Assembly (NCBI GenBank): GCA_964536015.1
Contig: CAZHVS010000026.1
Coordinates: 1 to 38,458, forward strand
Length of the DNA: 38,458 nucleotides
Direction: 5' to 3'
Source: CAZHVS01 sp964536015
Lineage (GTDB): Bacteria; Bacteroidota; Ignavibacteria; Ignavibacteriales; Ignavibacteriaceae
In this document: piece by piece, positions 18,140 through 27,784 of the stretch
Position numbering within the stretch: the first letter of the stretch is position 1
Layout of the letters: each line of letters opens with the position of its first letter
Program-made: the position numbers and the translations under genes
The notes under the pieces: model-generated
Told to the model about the DNA's origin: nothing
The model's input: the letters and a program-made list of their open reading frames with translations, nothing else
Database searches by the model: none

Positions 18140-19192
18140 TTATTTAACAGCAGATTCAAGCAGAGTCAGCTTTTTGTTATTTGCATCAAGTTCAGCAAGA
18201 ACACCACAGGGAATTGTAAATTTGTTAACTATGTGACCAAATGAAAAACCATATACAACAGGAATGCTCAACTCAGATAACCTGTCGGCAATAACTTCAA
18301 GCATAGTAAAAGAATTGGCAATTCCCGATTGATCGGGTTTTGGTTCGCACTTCGAAAAAACTCCAAGAGCCACACCTGCAGCTTTTTTGAATTTTTCTGC
18401 AAGAATCATCTGTGTAAGCATTCTATCGATGCGATATGGTTCTTCGCTTACATCTTCGAGAAAAATTATTTTATCAGTTGTATCTACATCATACTCTGTT
18501 CCTATTAAAGAAACAATAACAGATAAATTACCACCGATTAATCTTCCTTTAGCTTTTCCTTTTGTAACACTGAAAAGTTTTAGTTCGGGTTTATCAGAAT
18601 TATCTTCAGGTTCGGGGAAGCAATATTTATTTTTAGGATTGATGAGAACATTATTAAAAATTTTTACACTATAATCATTAAAGGTAGAAATTCCAACTGG
18701 ACCATGAAATCCAATAAGTCCTGTTTTTGAATAAATGCCGCATACGAGAGAAGTTATGTCGCTATAGCCAATCAATACTTTAGGATTTTCCTTGATAATT
18801 TTATAATCAAGTAATGAAAGAATTCTGCTGCAGCCATAACCACCTCGGGCACAAACAATACCATCGATTTTTTTATCTGCAAACATTTGGTTTACATCGT
18901 CAGCTCTGTCTTCATCTTTGCCTGCAAGATAACCAATCTTGTCAAGCAGATGTTTTCCACACTCAACTTTAAAACCAAATGATTGTAAGTTTTTTATTGA
19001 CTCATCACGTTCTTCTTCTTTAATAAATCCTGCGGGTGCTATTAATCCAATTGTATCTCCACTTTTCAGTCTCCCCGGTTTAACGATGTTTTTATGATGT
19101 TCCGTTTTTTCATCATTAAAAGCAAGCGATGGCGATATTGCTGAAAGAATGCCTGCGCCAATGGCAGATTTAATAAAAGTTTTTCGTTTCAT
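18140..19192 (-). CDS. Muramoyltetrapeptide LD-carboxypeptidase (peptidase family S66)
   Basis: The 350-residue protein matches the S66 serine peptidases, which remove the terminal D-Ala from murein tetrapeptides during recycling. Motifs are GDTIGLIAPAG near residue 45, IDGIVCARGGYGCSRIL near 110, the nucleophile serine in LIGYSDIT near 145, a Glu in LEDVSEEPYRIDRML near 245 and the catalytic His in FSFGHIVNKFTIPCG near 320. The N-terminus MKRKTFIKSAIGAGILSAISPSLAF is an export signal. It resembles Tat signals of the 'RKTFIK' kind but lacks a strict twin arginine. Exported S66 members are known in Bacteroidota, so a periplasmic site is likely. It lies between fbp and the lipoprotein gene. Confidence 0.85.
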   Translation of the reverse strand: MKRKTFIKSAIGAGILSAISPSLAFNDEKTEHHKNIVKPGRLKSGDTIGLIAPAGFIKEEERDESIKNLQSFGFKVECGKHLLDKIGYLAGKDEDRADDVNQMFADKKIDGIVCARGGYGCSRILSLLDYKIIKENPKVLIGYSDITSLVCGIYSKTGLIGFHGPVGISTFNDYSVKIFNNVLINPKNKYCFPEPEDNSDKPELKLFSVTKGKAKGRLIGGNLSVIVSLIGTEYDVDTTDKIIFLEDVSEEPYRIDRMLTQMILAEKFKKAAGVALGVFSKCEPKPDQSGIANSFTMLEVIADRLSELSIPVVYGFSFGHIVNKFTIPCGVLAELDANNKKLTLLESAVK

Positions 19193-19211
19193 TTTTAAAG
19201 ACTTTAAAAGA

Positions 19212-20240
19212 TTATTCCGGAACTTCTTCTTCTCGTTTCATAAATGATTCAACCATTAAAACATCTTCTTCGCTTCCTAAAAAAACGGGAGTACGTTCAT
19301 GCAAAGATTGTGGTACTATTTCCAGTATTCTCTTTTTTCCATCAGTTGCTCTTCCGCCGGCTTCTTCAATTATAAACGCCATTGGGTTGCACTCATACAT
19401 TAATCGTAGTTTACCGTGTTGATTGCGTGAATCAGCTGGGTACATAAATATTCCACCATAAAGTAATGTTCTATGTACATCAGCAACCATTGAACCAATA
19501 TATCTTGTGGAGTATGGCCGTTGTGTAGCTTTATCTTCTTCCTGCAAATATTTAATATATTTTTTTAATCCCGGATGCCAGTATTTATAATTCCCTTCGT
19601 TGATGCTGTAGATTTTTCCTTTCTTTGGAATTTTTATGTTTTCATTTGAAAGTAAAAATTCTCCAATTGATGGATCAAGAGTGAAAACGTGGACTCCATG
19701 ACCATGTCCGGTAGTATATGTAAGCACAGTTGAAGAACCATAAACAATATAACCAGCCGCAACTTGTTTCAATCCTTGTTGTAAACAATCCTCTGGTTTA
19801 CCGGCGCCATTGCCAGAACTAACTCTATGATAGATTGAAAAAATTGTACCAATACTTACATTGGCATCAATGTTGGATGAACCATCAAGCGGATCGAAAA
19901 GAAGGACGTATTTGCCGGTTAAATGTTTTGGAGGAATGTGAATTATATCTTCCTCTTCTTCAGAAGCCATTACACAAAGATGTCCGCCATGATCCATTGC
20001 TCTAATCATTATATCGTGAGCATAATCGTCCAGTTTTCTTACTTGTTCTCCATGGACATTTTCGGTCCCTGTGAATCCTAGTATATCCACTAATCCAGCT
20101 TTATTAACTTCAAGAGAGATTACTTTAGCAGCAATAGATAAGTCTGAAAGTAACCTTGAAAGTTCTCCTGTTGCTTCAGGATGCTGTCTTTCACCTTCAA
20201 TAATGTGACGTTCTAAAGTCATAAAACGACTAACCGGCAT
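19212..20240 (-). CDS. fbp: Fructose-1,6-bisphosphatase class I
   Basis: This 342-residue Mg2+-dependent enzyme hydrolyses fructose-1,6-bisphosphate in gluconeogenesis. Diagnostic motifs are VMASEEEEDII, the metal site FDPLDGSSNIDANVSIGTIF near residue 115, YSTRYIGSMVADVHRTL, GGIFMYPAD and the late PMAFIIEEAGGRATDG. Length is normal for the class. It is preceded by the ABC exporter pair (12 nt gap) and followed by the LD-carboxypeptidase (20 nt gap) on the same strand. An operon is likely by spacing, but the genes are functionally unrelated. Confidence 0.97.
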   Translation of the reverse strand: MPVSRFMTLERHIIEGERQHPEATGELSRLLSDLSIAAKVISLEVNKAGLVDILGFTGTENVHGEQVRKLDDYAHDIMIRAMDHGGHLCVMASEEEEDIIHIPPKHLTGKYVLLFDPLDGSSNIDANVSIGTIFSIYHRVSSGNGAGKPEDCLQQGLKQVAAGYIVYGSSTVLTYTTGHGHGVHVFTLDPSIGEFLLSNENIKIPKKGKIYSINEGNYKYWHPGLKKYIKYLQEEDKATQRPYSTRYIGSMVADVHRTLLYGGIFMYPADSRNQHGKLRLMYECNPMAFIIEEAGGRATDGKKRILEIVPQSLHERTPVFLGSEEDVLMVESFMKREEEVPE

Positions 20241-20251
20241 AAGTTTTCTCC

Positions 20252-22048
20252 TTAATTATTACTGAATTTAATTTCCTGTTCTTTATACTGAAGCTGGTAC
20301 AATTTAAAATAGATACCACGCTTGGCAATTAATTCCTGGTGCGTTCCGGTTTCTTTAATTTCACCTTTGTGCATAACCAGAATTTTCTTGGCATTTTGAA
20401 TTGTTGATAATCTATGTGCAATCACAATTGCTGTTCTTCCAACTAAAAGTTTTTTTATGGCTTCCTGTATTAATATTTCCGTTTCAGTATCAACACTGGA
20501 AGTTGCCTCATCTAAAATAAGTATTTGCGGGTTATAAGCCAAAGCTCTTGCAAAAGAAATAAGCTGTTTTTGTCCGACACTTAAAGTGGCTCCACGCTCT
20601 TTTACTTCTTCATCATATTTTGATGGGAGTTGGTTTATAAATTTATCAGCTCCAACAAGTTCTGCGGCTTTATAAATTTGTTCAGATGGGATTGCAGGAT
20701 TATTCATACTAATATTTGATTTAATTGTGCCACTGAATAGAAAAACATCCTGCAAAACAACCGAAATATTTTTTCTTAGTTCTTCTTTTTTAAAATCTTT
20801 TACGTTAATTCCATCAAGAAAAATTTCACCTTTTTGTATGTCGTAAAATCTTGTTAGAATATTTATAATACTGGTTTTGCCCGCACCAGTAGCACCTACA
20901 ATTGCTATTGTGTCGCCAGGATTTATTTTGAATGAAATATTTTTCAGAATATATTCATCATTATTATACGCAAAGCATACATTCTTAAATTCAATCTCTC
21001 CTTTAATATTACCGGGCATTACTGGATTTGAAGGTTCTGGAATAATAGTGTCCTCATCGAGTAGTTTGAATATTCTTTCGGAGGAAGCCATTGCAGTCTG
21101 AAGTATATTATATTTTTCCGACAAGTCTCTGATTGGTCTGAAAAACATTTCTGTATATTGTATAAATGCAAACAGAGTTCCCAGTGTTAAAGTTTTTTGT
21201 AATACCTCTCCACCACCGTACCAGATTATAAGTCCAATTGCAATAGAGCTAAGGAATTCAACTGAAGGATAAAAAACAGCGTAAAAAAAGATAGATTCAA
21301 TATTTGCCTTTTTATGATCTCTATTAATTCCAGAAAATTTTTTCTGTTCTTCTTTTTCTTTATTAAATATCTGAACAACAGATATTCCGGTTATGTGTTC
21401 CTGCATATAAGAGTTTAATCTTGCGAGATGGAATCGAACATCTCTGTAGTTTTCTCTTACTTTCTTTCGAAACAAAAATGTTCCATAAAATAACAAGGGA
21501 AGGACAGAGAGGGTTACAAGTGTAAGTTTCCAATCAAGAAAAAACATAAATCCAAGAATCCAGAACACTATAAAAACATCTCCGAAAACCATAATTATTC
21601 CTGATGAAAATAATTCATTCAGAGATTCAATGTCATTAGTAACGCGTGTTACAATTCTGCCAATTGGGGTTTTATCAAAAAACTTTGCAGCAAGTTTTTG
21701 TGTATGAGAAAAAAGCTGCATCCTTAAATCAAGAATGGTTTTTTGTCCCAGGTATTGTGTCGAATATGTTAAAAGATATTGTACAAATGATTGAAGCATG
21801 AGGGAAACAAACAGCAATGTGGTAATTAATAATAATCCATTGTAGTTACTATTTGCGATATCATTATCAATGGCAATTTTAGTTAAATAAGGTCGCACAG
21901 GACCCAAAGCGGCAACAATTATATTCAGCAGAATAGCAGCAATCATATAACGTTTATAGGGCTTTACATAAGTCAACAACCTCTTCATTAAACGAGAGTC
22001 ATATGCTTTTCCTAATATTTCATCGTCCTGTTTATAATCTTGTGACAT
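20252..22048 (-). CDS. ABC exporter half-transporter, subunit with degenerate signature
   Basis: The 598-residue protein is a type IV ABC half-transporter: six membrane helices (about 30-310) fused to a nucleotide-binding domain. Walker A is GATGAGKTS near residue 390, the Q-loop is VVLQDVFLFSGT, Walker B is ILILDEATSSVD with an intact catalytic Glu, and the switch His lies in AIVIAHRLST. The ABC signature reads LSVGQKQ instead of LSGGQ. The next gene upstream encodes a partner with the opposite defect, so the two probably form a heterodimer of the TM287/288 or BmrCD kind. The substrate (lipid or drug) is unknown. The gap between the two genes is 26 nt. Confidence 0.9.
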   Translation of the reverse strand: MSQDYKQDDEILGKAYDSRLMKRLLTYVKPYKRYMIAAILLNIIVAALGPVRPYLTKIAIDNDIANSNYNGLLLITTLLFVSLMLQSFVQYLLTYSTQYLGQKTILDLRMQLFSHTQKLAAKFFDKTPIGRIVTRVTNDIESLNELFSSGIIMVFGDVFIVFWILGFMFFLDWKLTLVTLSVLPLLFYGTFLFRKKVRENYRDVRFHLARLNSYMQEHITGISVVQIFNKEKEEQKKFSGINRDHKKANIESIFFYAVFYPSVEFLSSIAIGLIIWYGGGEVLQKTLTLGTLFAFIQYTEMFFRPIRDLSEKYNILQTAMASSERIFKLLDEDTIIPEPSNPVMPGNIKGEIEFKNVCFAYNNDEYILKNISFKINPGDTIAIVGATGAGKTSIINILTRFYDIQKGEIFLDGINVKDFKKEELRKNISVVLQDVFLFSGTIKSNISMNNPAIPSEQIYKAAELVGADKFINQLPSKYDEEVKERGATLSVGQKQLISFARALAYNPQILILDEATSSVDTETEILIQEAIKKLLVGRTAIVIAHRLSTIQNAKKILVMHKGEIKETGTHQELIAKRGIYFKLYQLQYKEQEIKFSNN

Positions 22049-22074
22049 TATTTGTTGTTTGCTGTTATTCCTAA

Positions 22075-23823
22075 TTAATTTATTTCTTCTAGTTCTTTTT
22101 CAAGAAGTTGTTTGTAATAAATATCTGCATAAATTTTCCCAAGTGAAATTAATTCTTCGTGTGAACCCTGTTCAGCAATTACACCTTTGTCTATTACAAT
22201 AATCTTGTCTGCATTTTTTACGGTTGAAACTCTGTGACTGATTATAATTGTTGTTCTTCCGAGCATAAATTGTTTAAGATTTTTTAAAATCTCTTCTTCG
22301 GTGTGTGTATCAACTGCAGAAAATGAATCATCAAGAATTAAAATTTTTGGATTAACCATAAGTGCTCTTGTAATTGCTGCTCTCTGCTTTTGGCCACCGC
22401 TTAGCGTAATTCCTCGTTCTCCAATTACTGTTTCGTATTTGTCGGAGAAATCATTTACATCTTTACTGAACTGTGCTATCTTTGATGCATTAATAATTTG
22501 TGTTTCATCTGCTTCCGGAAATCCGTAAGCAATATTATTTTTTATTGTATCTGAAAAGAGAAATGTTTCTTGCTGAACCATTCCGATGTTTTTTCTTAAA
22601 ACAGAAAGAGGGATTTTTTTGATGTTAATTCCATCAATTAAAATTTCTCCCGAAGTTACATCATATAGTCGTGGAATCAGGTTGATAAAAGAAGTTTTTC
22701 CGCATCCTGTATAGCCCATAATTGCGAGCGAAGTGCCTTGTGGTACTTCAACAGAAATGTTTTTCAACACAAAAGGAAGATTGTTATTATAACGAAATGA
22801 CACATTATTAAATTGAATTTGACCGTTAATAGAAGTAATTGTATGATCAGTTTCGTTTGAATCTTCAATTTCAAATTTCTCATTCCAAATTTTATTTAAA
22901 CGCTTCATACTTGCTTCGGCTTGTTGAATTATATTTATCACCCAACCAAAAGCAATCATTGGCCAGATTAAAATTCCAAGGTAAATTACTAAAGCAGTAA
23001 TATCACCAAGTAAAAGTTCACCATTAATAACTTTCAAACCACCCGCCCAGATAACAATAATTATTGAGATACCTGTTATTAAAAAAAGCACTGGTTGAAA
23101 CAATGCCTGAACTTTTACAAGTTTCATATTTTTTTGCAGATACTCTTTGCTTAGTTTTCTAAACTCTTCAATTTCACTTTCTTCTCTTAAATAGGATTTA
23201 ATCACTCTTATTCCCGAAAAATTTTCCTGGGCTTTTGTTGTTAGTTCAGAAAACTTTTCCTGTATTGCTGTAAACCTTGAGTGAACTTTTTTCCCAACTT
23301 TGTAAACAAGGTAAGAGAGCAGAGGGAGTGGAAGCAATGAATAAAGTGTAACACTAAAACTAATTGAAAACATTATTGAGATAACTATCAAAAATCGAAT
23401 ACCGGTATCTATTGAATACATTACAGCAGGTCCAATAAACATTCTTACTGCGTTAATATCATTAGTAGCGTGAGCCATAATGTTACCAGTTGAAGTATTC
23501 TGAAAATATTTCAATGGCAGCATTTGAATATGATTCCAGAAATCGCCTCGTAAATCATATTCTATCTCTCGCGAAACAACAATTATTGTTTGACGTATCA
23601 GGAACCTGAATATTCCTGAGAGGAAAGAAGTTCCAACAATAAGCAACGAGTATTCAATCAAACTTTGATAGCTAACAGATTTTTGCAAAGTATTAACAGC
23701 ATTTTTAATCAATATTGGAATATAGACAGTTCCTATGTTAGATAGGATAATGAAAAGCATTCCAAGCAGAAGTTTGTTTTTATACCTTAAAAAATATTTT
23801 TTTAGTGTAAAAAGATTATTCAT
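22075..23823 (-). CDS. ABC exporter half-transporter, subunit with degenerate Walker B
   Basis: The 582-residue half-transporter has six membrane helices and a C-terminal ATPase domain. Walker A is GYTGCGKTS near residue 365, the Q-loop VQQETFLFSDT and the signature LSGGQKQRAAITRAL are canonical. Walker B ends ILILDDSFSAVD: the catalytic Glu is replaced by Asp, which usually abolishes fast hydrolysis. The switch His is present (IIISHRVST). It is the likely partner of the downstream half-transporter. Its start codon lies only 10 nt after the T-run of the serS terminator with no SD, so expression may rely on read-through or an unrecognised promoter. Confidence 0.9.
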   Translation of the reverse strand: MNNLFTLKKYFLRYKNKLLLGMLFIILSNIGTVYIPILIKNAVNTLQKSVSYQSLIEYSLLIVGTSFLSGIFRFLIRQTIIVVSREIEYDLRGDFWNHIQMLPLKYFQNTSTGNIMAHATNDINAVRMFIGPAVMYSIDTGIRFLIVISIMFSISFSVTLYSLLPLPLLSYLVYKVGKKVHSRFTAIQEKFSELTTKAQENFSGIRVIKSYLREESEIEEFRKLSKEYLQKNMKLVKVQALFQPVLFLITGISIIIVIWAGGLKVINGELLLGDITALVIYLGILIWPMIAFGWVINIIQQAEASMKRLNKIWNEKFEIEDSNETDHTITSINGQIQFNNVSFRYNNNLPFVLKNISVEVPQGTSLAIMGYTGCGKTSFINLIPRLYDVTSGEILIDGINIKKIPLSVLRKNIGMVQQETFLFSDTIKNNIAYGFPEADETQIINASKIAQFSKDVNDFSDKYETVIGERGITLSGGQKQRAAITRALMVNPKILILDDSFSAVDTHTEEEILKNLKQFMLGRTTIIISHRVSTVKNADKIIVIDKGVIAEQGSHEELISLGKIYADIYYKQLLEKELEEIN

Positions 23824-23833
23824 ATAAAAATTA

Positions 23834-23865
23834 AAAAAGATTAGCTCAAATGAACTAATCTTTTT
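23834..23865 (-). terminator. Intrinsic terminator after serS
   Basis: Minus-strand AAAAAGATTAG and CTAATCTTTTT form an 11-bp, A/T-rich stem around a 10-nt loop, ending in six T. It lies 25 nt after the serS stop and almost touches the start of the downstream ABC gene. Confidence 0.65.
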
Positions 23866-23889
23866 ATTGTAATAAAAGTTCCTGATTGA

Positions 23890-25167
23890 TTAGTCTATTA
23901 TTTCAAATCCTGTATATTTTTGCAAAACTTTTGGAACAATTATTTTCCCTTCGGGTGTTTGATTGTTCTCGAGCAATGATACCATCAGCCTGCTTGTAGC
24001 AAGACCGCTTCCATTAAGAGTATGTACAAATTCTAATTTTTTATCAGATTCTTTTCTGTAACGTATATTCGCTCTTCTTGCCTGAAAGTTTTCAAAGTTA
24101 GAGCATGAAGATGCTTCAAGCCATTTGTTTTCTGCAGGGGACCAGGTTTCAATGTCATAACATTTTGCTGCAGAAAAACTTAAATCGCCGCTGCATAGCA
24201 TTAAGATTCTATAAGGAACATTAAGAGCCTGCAAAATATCTTCAGCATCACGAACTAAGCTTTCTAATTCCTCGTATGATGAATCAGGTTTAACAAATTT
24301 TACCATTTCAACTTTATTGAATTGATGAACACGTAAAAATCCTTTAGACTCTTTTCCATACGAACCTGCTTCTCTTCTGAAGCAGGCAGAATATCCAACA
24401 AATTTAACCGGTAAATCTTTTTCATTTAGGATTTCATTTCTGTAAATATTTGTAATCGGTACTTCTGCTGTTGGAACCGGAAAGAGATCATCTTTTGTGA
24501 TACAATACATATCATCTTCCATTTTAGGCAGTTGACCTGTTCCTTTCATAGAGTCTCTGTTAACTAAAAATGGCGGAAAGATTTCTTTATAACCATGATG
24601 TTGAAGATGATAATCGAGCATAAAATTTATCAAAGCTCTTTCAAGTGTGGCTCCTTTTCCAATGTATAACGGAAATCCGCTTCCGGAAAGTTTTGCACCT
24701 CTTTCAAAATCCAGTATGTTTAATTTTTTGCCAAGTTGAATATGATCAAGAGTAGGTTCTTCCGGCTTAAAACAAAAGTCTTTTGGATGCCATATTTTAA
24801 CCTCAACATTATCTTCAGCAGATTTGCCAACTGGAACGGAGGAATGTGGTAAATTCGGAAGCCACATTAATATATCATTCAATTTGCTTTCTACTTCAGA
24901 AAGAAAAGTATCATTTTCAGAAATTTCATCCGAAACTTTTTTCATTTCAATAATAATTTGCGAAGCATCTTCGCCGGATTTTTTCATTTTAGCAACCTGC
25001 ATTGAAGCCTGGTTGCGGCGTGTTTTTAATTCGTCCGTAGTCAAAATTAATTCACGTCTTTTTCGATCAAGTTCAAGCACTTCATCAACGCGGCATTTTT
25101 CATTTTTATTTTCTAATCCCTTTTTAACAAGATCAGGGTTTTCTCGAATAAATTTTATGTCTAACAT
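23890..25167 (-). CDS. serS: Seryl-tRNA synthetase
   Basis: This 425-residue class II synthetase has the N-terminal tRNA-binding coiled coil (about 25-100, rich in Lys/Glu with LILTTDELKTRRNQASMQ) followed by the catalytic core. Motif 2 is FRREAGSYGKESKGFLRVHQF and motif 3 is GSGLATSRLMVSLLEN. I use ATG 25167 (MLDIKFIRENPDLV), the family's normal start, rather than a TTG one codon upstream. It follows leuS by 14 nt on the same strand, an aminoacyl-tRNA synthetase pair likely transcribed together and ended at 23834. Confidence 0.97.
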   Translation of the reverse strand: MLDIKFIRENPDLVKKGLENKNEKCRVDEVLELDRKRRELILTTDELKTRRNQASMQVAKMKKSGEDASQIIIEMKKVSDEISENDTFLSEVESKLNDILMWLPNLPHSSVPVGKSAEDNVEVKIWHPKDFCFKPEEPTLDHIQLGKKLNILDFERGAKLSGSGFPLYIGKGATLERALINFMLDYHLQHHGYKEIFPPFLVNRDSMKGTGQLPKMEDDMYCITKDDLFPVPTAEVPITNIYRNEILNEKDLPVKFVGYSACFRREAGSYGKESKGFLRVHQFNKVEMVKFVKPDSSYEELESLVRDAEDILQALNVPYRILMLCSGDLSFSAAKCYDIETWSPAENKWLEASSCSNFENFQARRANIRYRKESDKKLEFVHTLNGSGLATSRLMVSLLENNQTPEGKIIVPKVLQKYTGFEIID

Positions 25168-25181
25168 CAAGTCTCCAATTT

Positions 25182-27647
25182 CTATCTAACTACTATATTC
25201 AAAATTTTATTTTTCACGAAAATTTCTTTTATAATTGTCTTCCCCGAAGTATGTTTTTTAACATGTTCATCTTTATAAGCTGTTTGTTTAACAAAGATTT
25301 CTTCACTATTTAAAGGAACTACAATTGTTGAGCGAAGTTTTCCGTTTACCTGTACAGCAATGTTCACATTATCTTCTGTAAGTGCATTCGTGTCCGGTTC
25401 ATAAGCAACCGGATGCTGGAAGAGAGACTTTTCATTACCAATCAATTGCCAGCACTCTTCACCAAAATGCGGAGCTAAAGGAGCAAGCATTACAGCAAAT
25501 CTTTCAAGAACATAACTTTTAATTTCATCTTTGCAAGAATTAAGATTTTTTGCGAGTTCATTAAGCAATTCCATTAGTGCTGCTATAGCAGTATTGAATC
25601 TAAAGTGTTCAACCTCAACATCATACTTTGCAATCGTTTGATTTATTTTTCTGTAAACAAGTTTTTCCGGCTCAGATAGTTCGGCAATAGAATATTTTGT
25701 TTTTGAAGGAGACAATTTCGAAATATTCTTATTAGCATTAAAAAGATCATTTGTGCGAAGAACAAATCTTTCCGTACCGGAAATTCCTTTATCACTCCAG
25801 TCTCCCCCCATTTCGTAAGGACCCATAAACATAAGATACAAACGAAAAACATCAGAACCATGATTTACAATGTAGTCATCTGGGTTTATAACATTACCTT
25901 TGGACTTGGACATTTTAGCACCAGCATTTGTAATAGTTCCCTGGTGAATTAATGTTTGAAATGGTTCGTCAGATTTTGTCATTCCAATGTCACGAAGGAA
26001 TTTGTGGATAAACCGGGCATAAAGCAGATGCATTGTTGCATGTTCAGCACCACCAACATACATATCAACTGGTGTCCATTTGTTTCCGAGCTCGTCATTA
26101 AACATTTTATCATTTATTGATGGATCAAGATATCTGAAATAATACCACGATGAATCTACAAATGTATCCATTGTATCGGGATCGCGTTTGGCTTCGCCAT
26201 TGCATTTAGGACATTTTACATTTATAAATGATGTATTCCCGGCAAGTGGTGATTCACCTGTCGGTTTAAACTGCACATCATAAGGTAATTCAACAGGTAG
26301 ATTTTCTTCTGATACAGGAACTTCACCACAAACAGGGCAATGAATAATTGGGATAGGAGTTCCCCAGTATCTCTGGCGTGAAATCAACCAATCGCGTAAA
26401 CGATAATTTACTTTTCTTTTTCCAAACTGGTTTTGTTCAAGGAAATCAGAAATTTTTTCAATTCCATCGTCAGAGTTTAGCCCATTGAAGCGGTCTGAAT
26501 TGATCATGGTTCCCGCATCTGTAAATGCATTGATTAATTCATCCTCTTCTTTAGTCCCTTCTTGAAGAATAACTTTTTTTATTGGCAGATTAAATTTTTT
26601 TGCAAACTCAAAATCTCTTTCATCATGAGCGGGAACTGCCATTACGCAACCTGTTCCATATGTTAACAGAGCATAATCTGCAATCCAAATAGGAACTTTT
26701 TCGCCGTTAACGGGATTAATTGCAAAAGCACCAATTGGAACACCTGTTTTATCTTTTGTGGTAGATGTTCTTTCAATTTCAGTTTCTTTTTTTACTTCGT
26801 CTCTATATGAATTAACAATGGATTTATATTCTGTGGTGGTCAGTTTATCAACCAGTTGATGTTCCGGGGCAAGCACAACATAAGTTACACCAAACAATGT
26901 ATCGGGTCTTGTTGTGAAAACAGTAATAGTATCATCAGCGCCATCGACTTTAAAGTAAACCTCGGTACCAGTACTTTTTCCAATCCAATTTCGTTGCATC
27001 AATTTTGTTTTTTCTGGCCAGTTAATTTTGGCTAACCCATCAAGAAGTTCTTCAGCATATTTTGTAATTCTGAAAAACCATTGTGTTAGATTTTTTTGTT
27101 CTACGATAGTTCCGCATCTTTCGCAGCTTCCATCGTGCACCTGTTCGTTTGCAAGCACCGTATTACAGGAAGAGCACCAGTTTACAGGAGCATTTTTTCT
27201 GTAAGCCAATCCTTTTTTATAAAGTTGAAGAAACAACCATTGATTCCATTTGTAATATTCTGGAACGCAGGTCATTAATTCGGCATCCCAATCATACATA
27301 CAACCAATTCTTTTCAGTTGGTTTCTGATATCGGCGATATTAGTTAAAGTGCTGTCTTGCGGGTGAGTGCCTGTTTTAATAGCGTGATTTTCAGCCGGCA
27401 AACCAAAGGCATCATAACCCATCGGTTCAAAGACGTTAAACCCTTTTAACTTTTTAAATCTTGCCCAGCTGTCTGTTGGGCCGTAATTGTACCAATGCCC
27501 GCAATGCAGCTTTGCACCGCTTGGGTAAATAAACATAACAAGACAATAAATTTTTTTTGCATTATCTGTAAAATCAGTTTTATATACTTTATTATCTTCC
27601 CAATATTTCTGCCATTTTGATTCTATTTCTAAAAAATTGTAACGCAT
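25182..27647 (-). CDS. leuS: Leucyl-tRNA synthetase
   Basis: This 821-residue class I synthetase carries a HIGH-type motif HCGH at residues 48-51 within YPSGAKLHCGHW, a zinc-type cysteine set (CSSCNTVLANEQV, CERCG) and the CP1 editing domain (TTRPDTLFGVTYVVLAPEH and the GTGCVMAVPAHDERD region). A second cysteine pair lies in CPVCGEVPVSEENLP, and KMSKSKGNVINPDDYI near residue 580 is the KMSKS loop. The C-terminal anticodon-binding and tail domains are present, so the protein appears complete. The 137-nt gap upstream to kdpE should hold its promoter; I could not assign one. Confidence 0.97.
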   Translation of the reverse strand: MRYNFLEIESKWQKYWEDNKVYKTDFTDNAKKIYCLVMFIYPSGAKLHCGHWYNYGPTDSWARFKKLKGFNVFEPMGYDAFGLPAENHAIKTGTHPQDSTLTNIADIRNQLKRIGCMYDWDAELMTCVPEYYKWNQWLFLQLYKKGLAYRKNAPVNWCSSCNTVLANEQVHDGSCERCGTIVEQKNLTQWFFRITKYAEELLDGLAKINWPEKTKLMQRNWIGKSTGTEVYFKVDGADDTITVFTTRPDTLFGVTYVVLAPEHQLVDKLTTTEYKSIVNSYRDEVKKETEIERTSTTKDKTGVPIGAFAINPVNGEKVPIWIADYALLTYGTGCVMAVPAHDERDFEFAKKFNLPIKKVILQEGTKEEDELINAFTDAGTMINSDRFNGLNSDDGIEKISDFLEQNQFGKRKVNYRLRDWLISRQRYWGTPIPIIHCPVCGEVPVSEENLPVELPYDVQFKPTGESPLAGNTSFINVKCPKCNGEAKRDPDTMDTFVDSSWYYFRYLDPSINDKMFNDELGNKWTPVDMYVGGAEHATMHLLYARFIHKFLRDIGMTKSDEPFQTLIHQGTITNAGAKMSKSKGNVINPDDYIVNHGSDVFRLYLMFMGPYEMGGDWSDKGISGTERFVLRTNDLFNANKNISKLSPSKTKYSIAELSEPEKLVYRKINQTIAKYDVEVEHFRFNTAIAALMELLNELAKNLNSCKDEIKSYVLERFAVMLAPLAPHFGEECWQLIGNEKSLFQHPVAYEPDTNALTEDNVNIAVQVNGKLRSTIVVPLNSEEIFVKQTAYKDEHVKKHTSGKTIIKEIFVKNKILNIVVR

Positions 27648-27784
27648 TGTTTTTTTATTTTTGTGAAAATTTCGTGTTGCAATTTACGGAAAATGGGAGG
27701 GAATTCATATTCGGATTTAATTGACTGTATTTAAAATGTTTCTTTCAATTAAAAACAGCTAAATAATTAGGCGGTAAAGATTTT

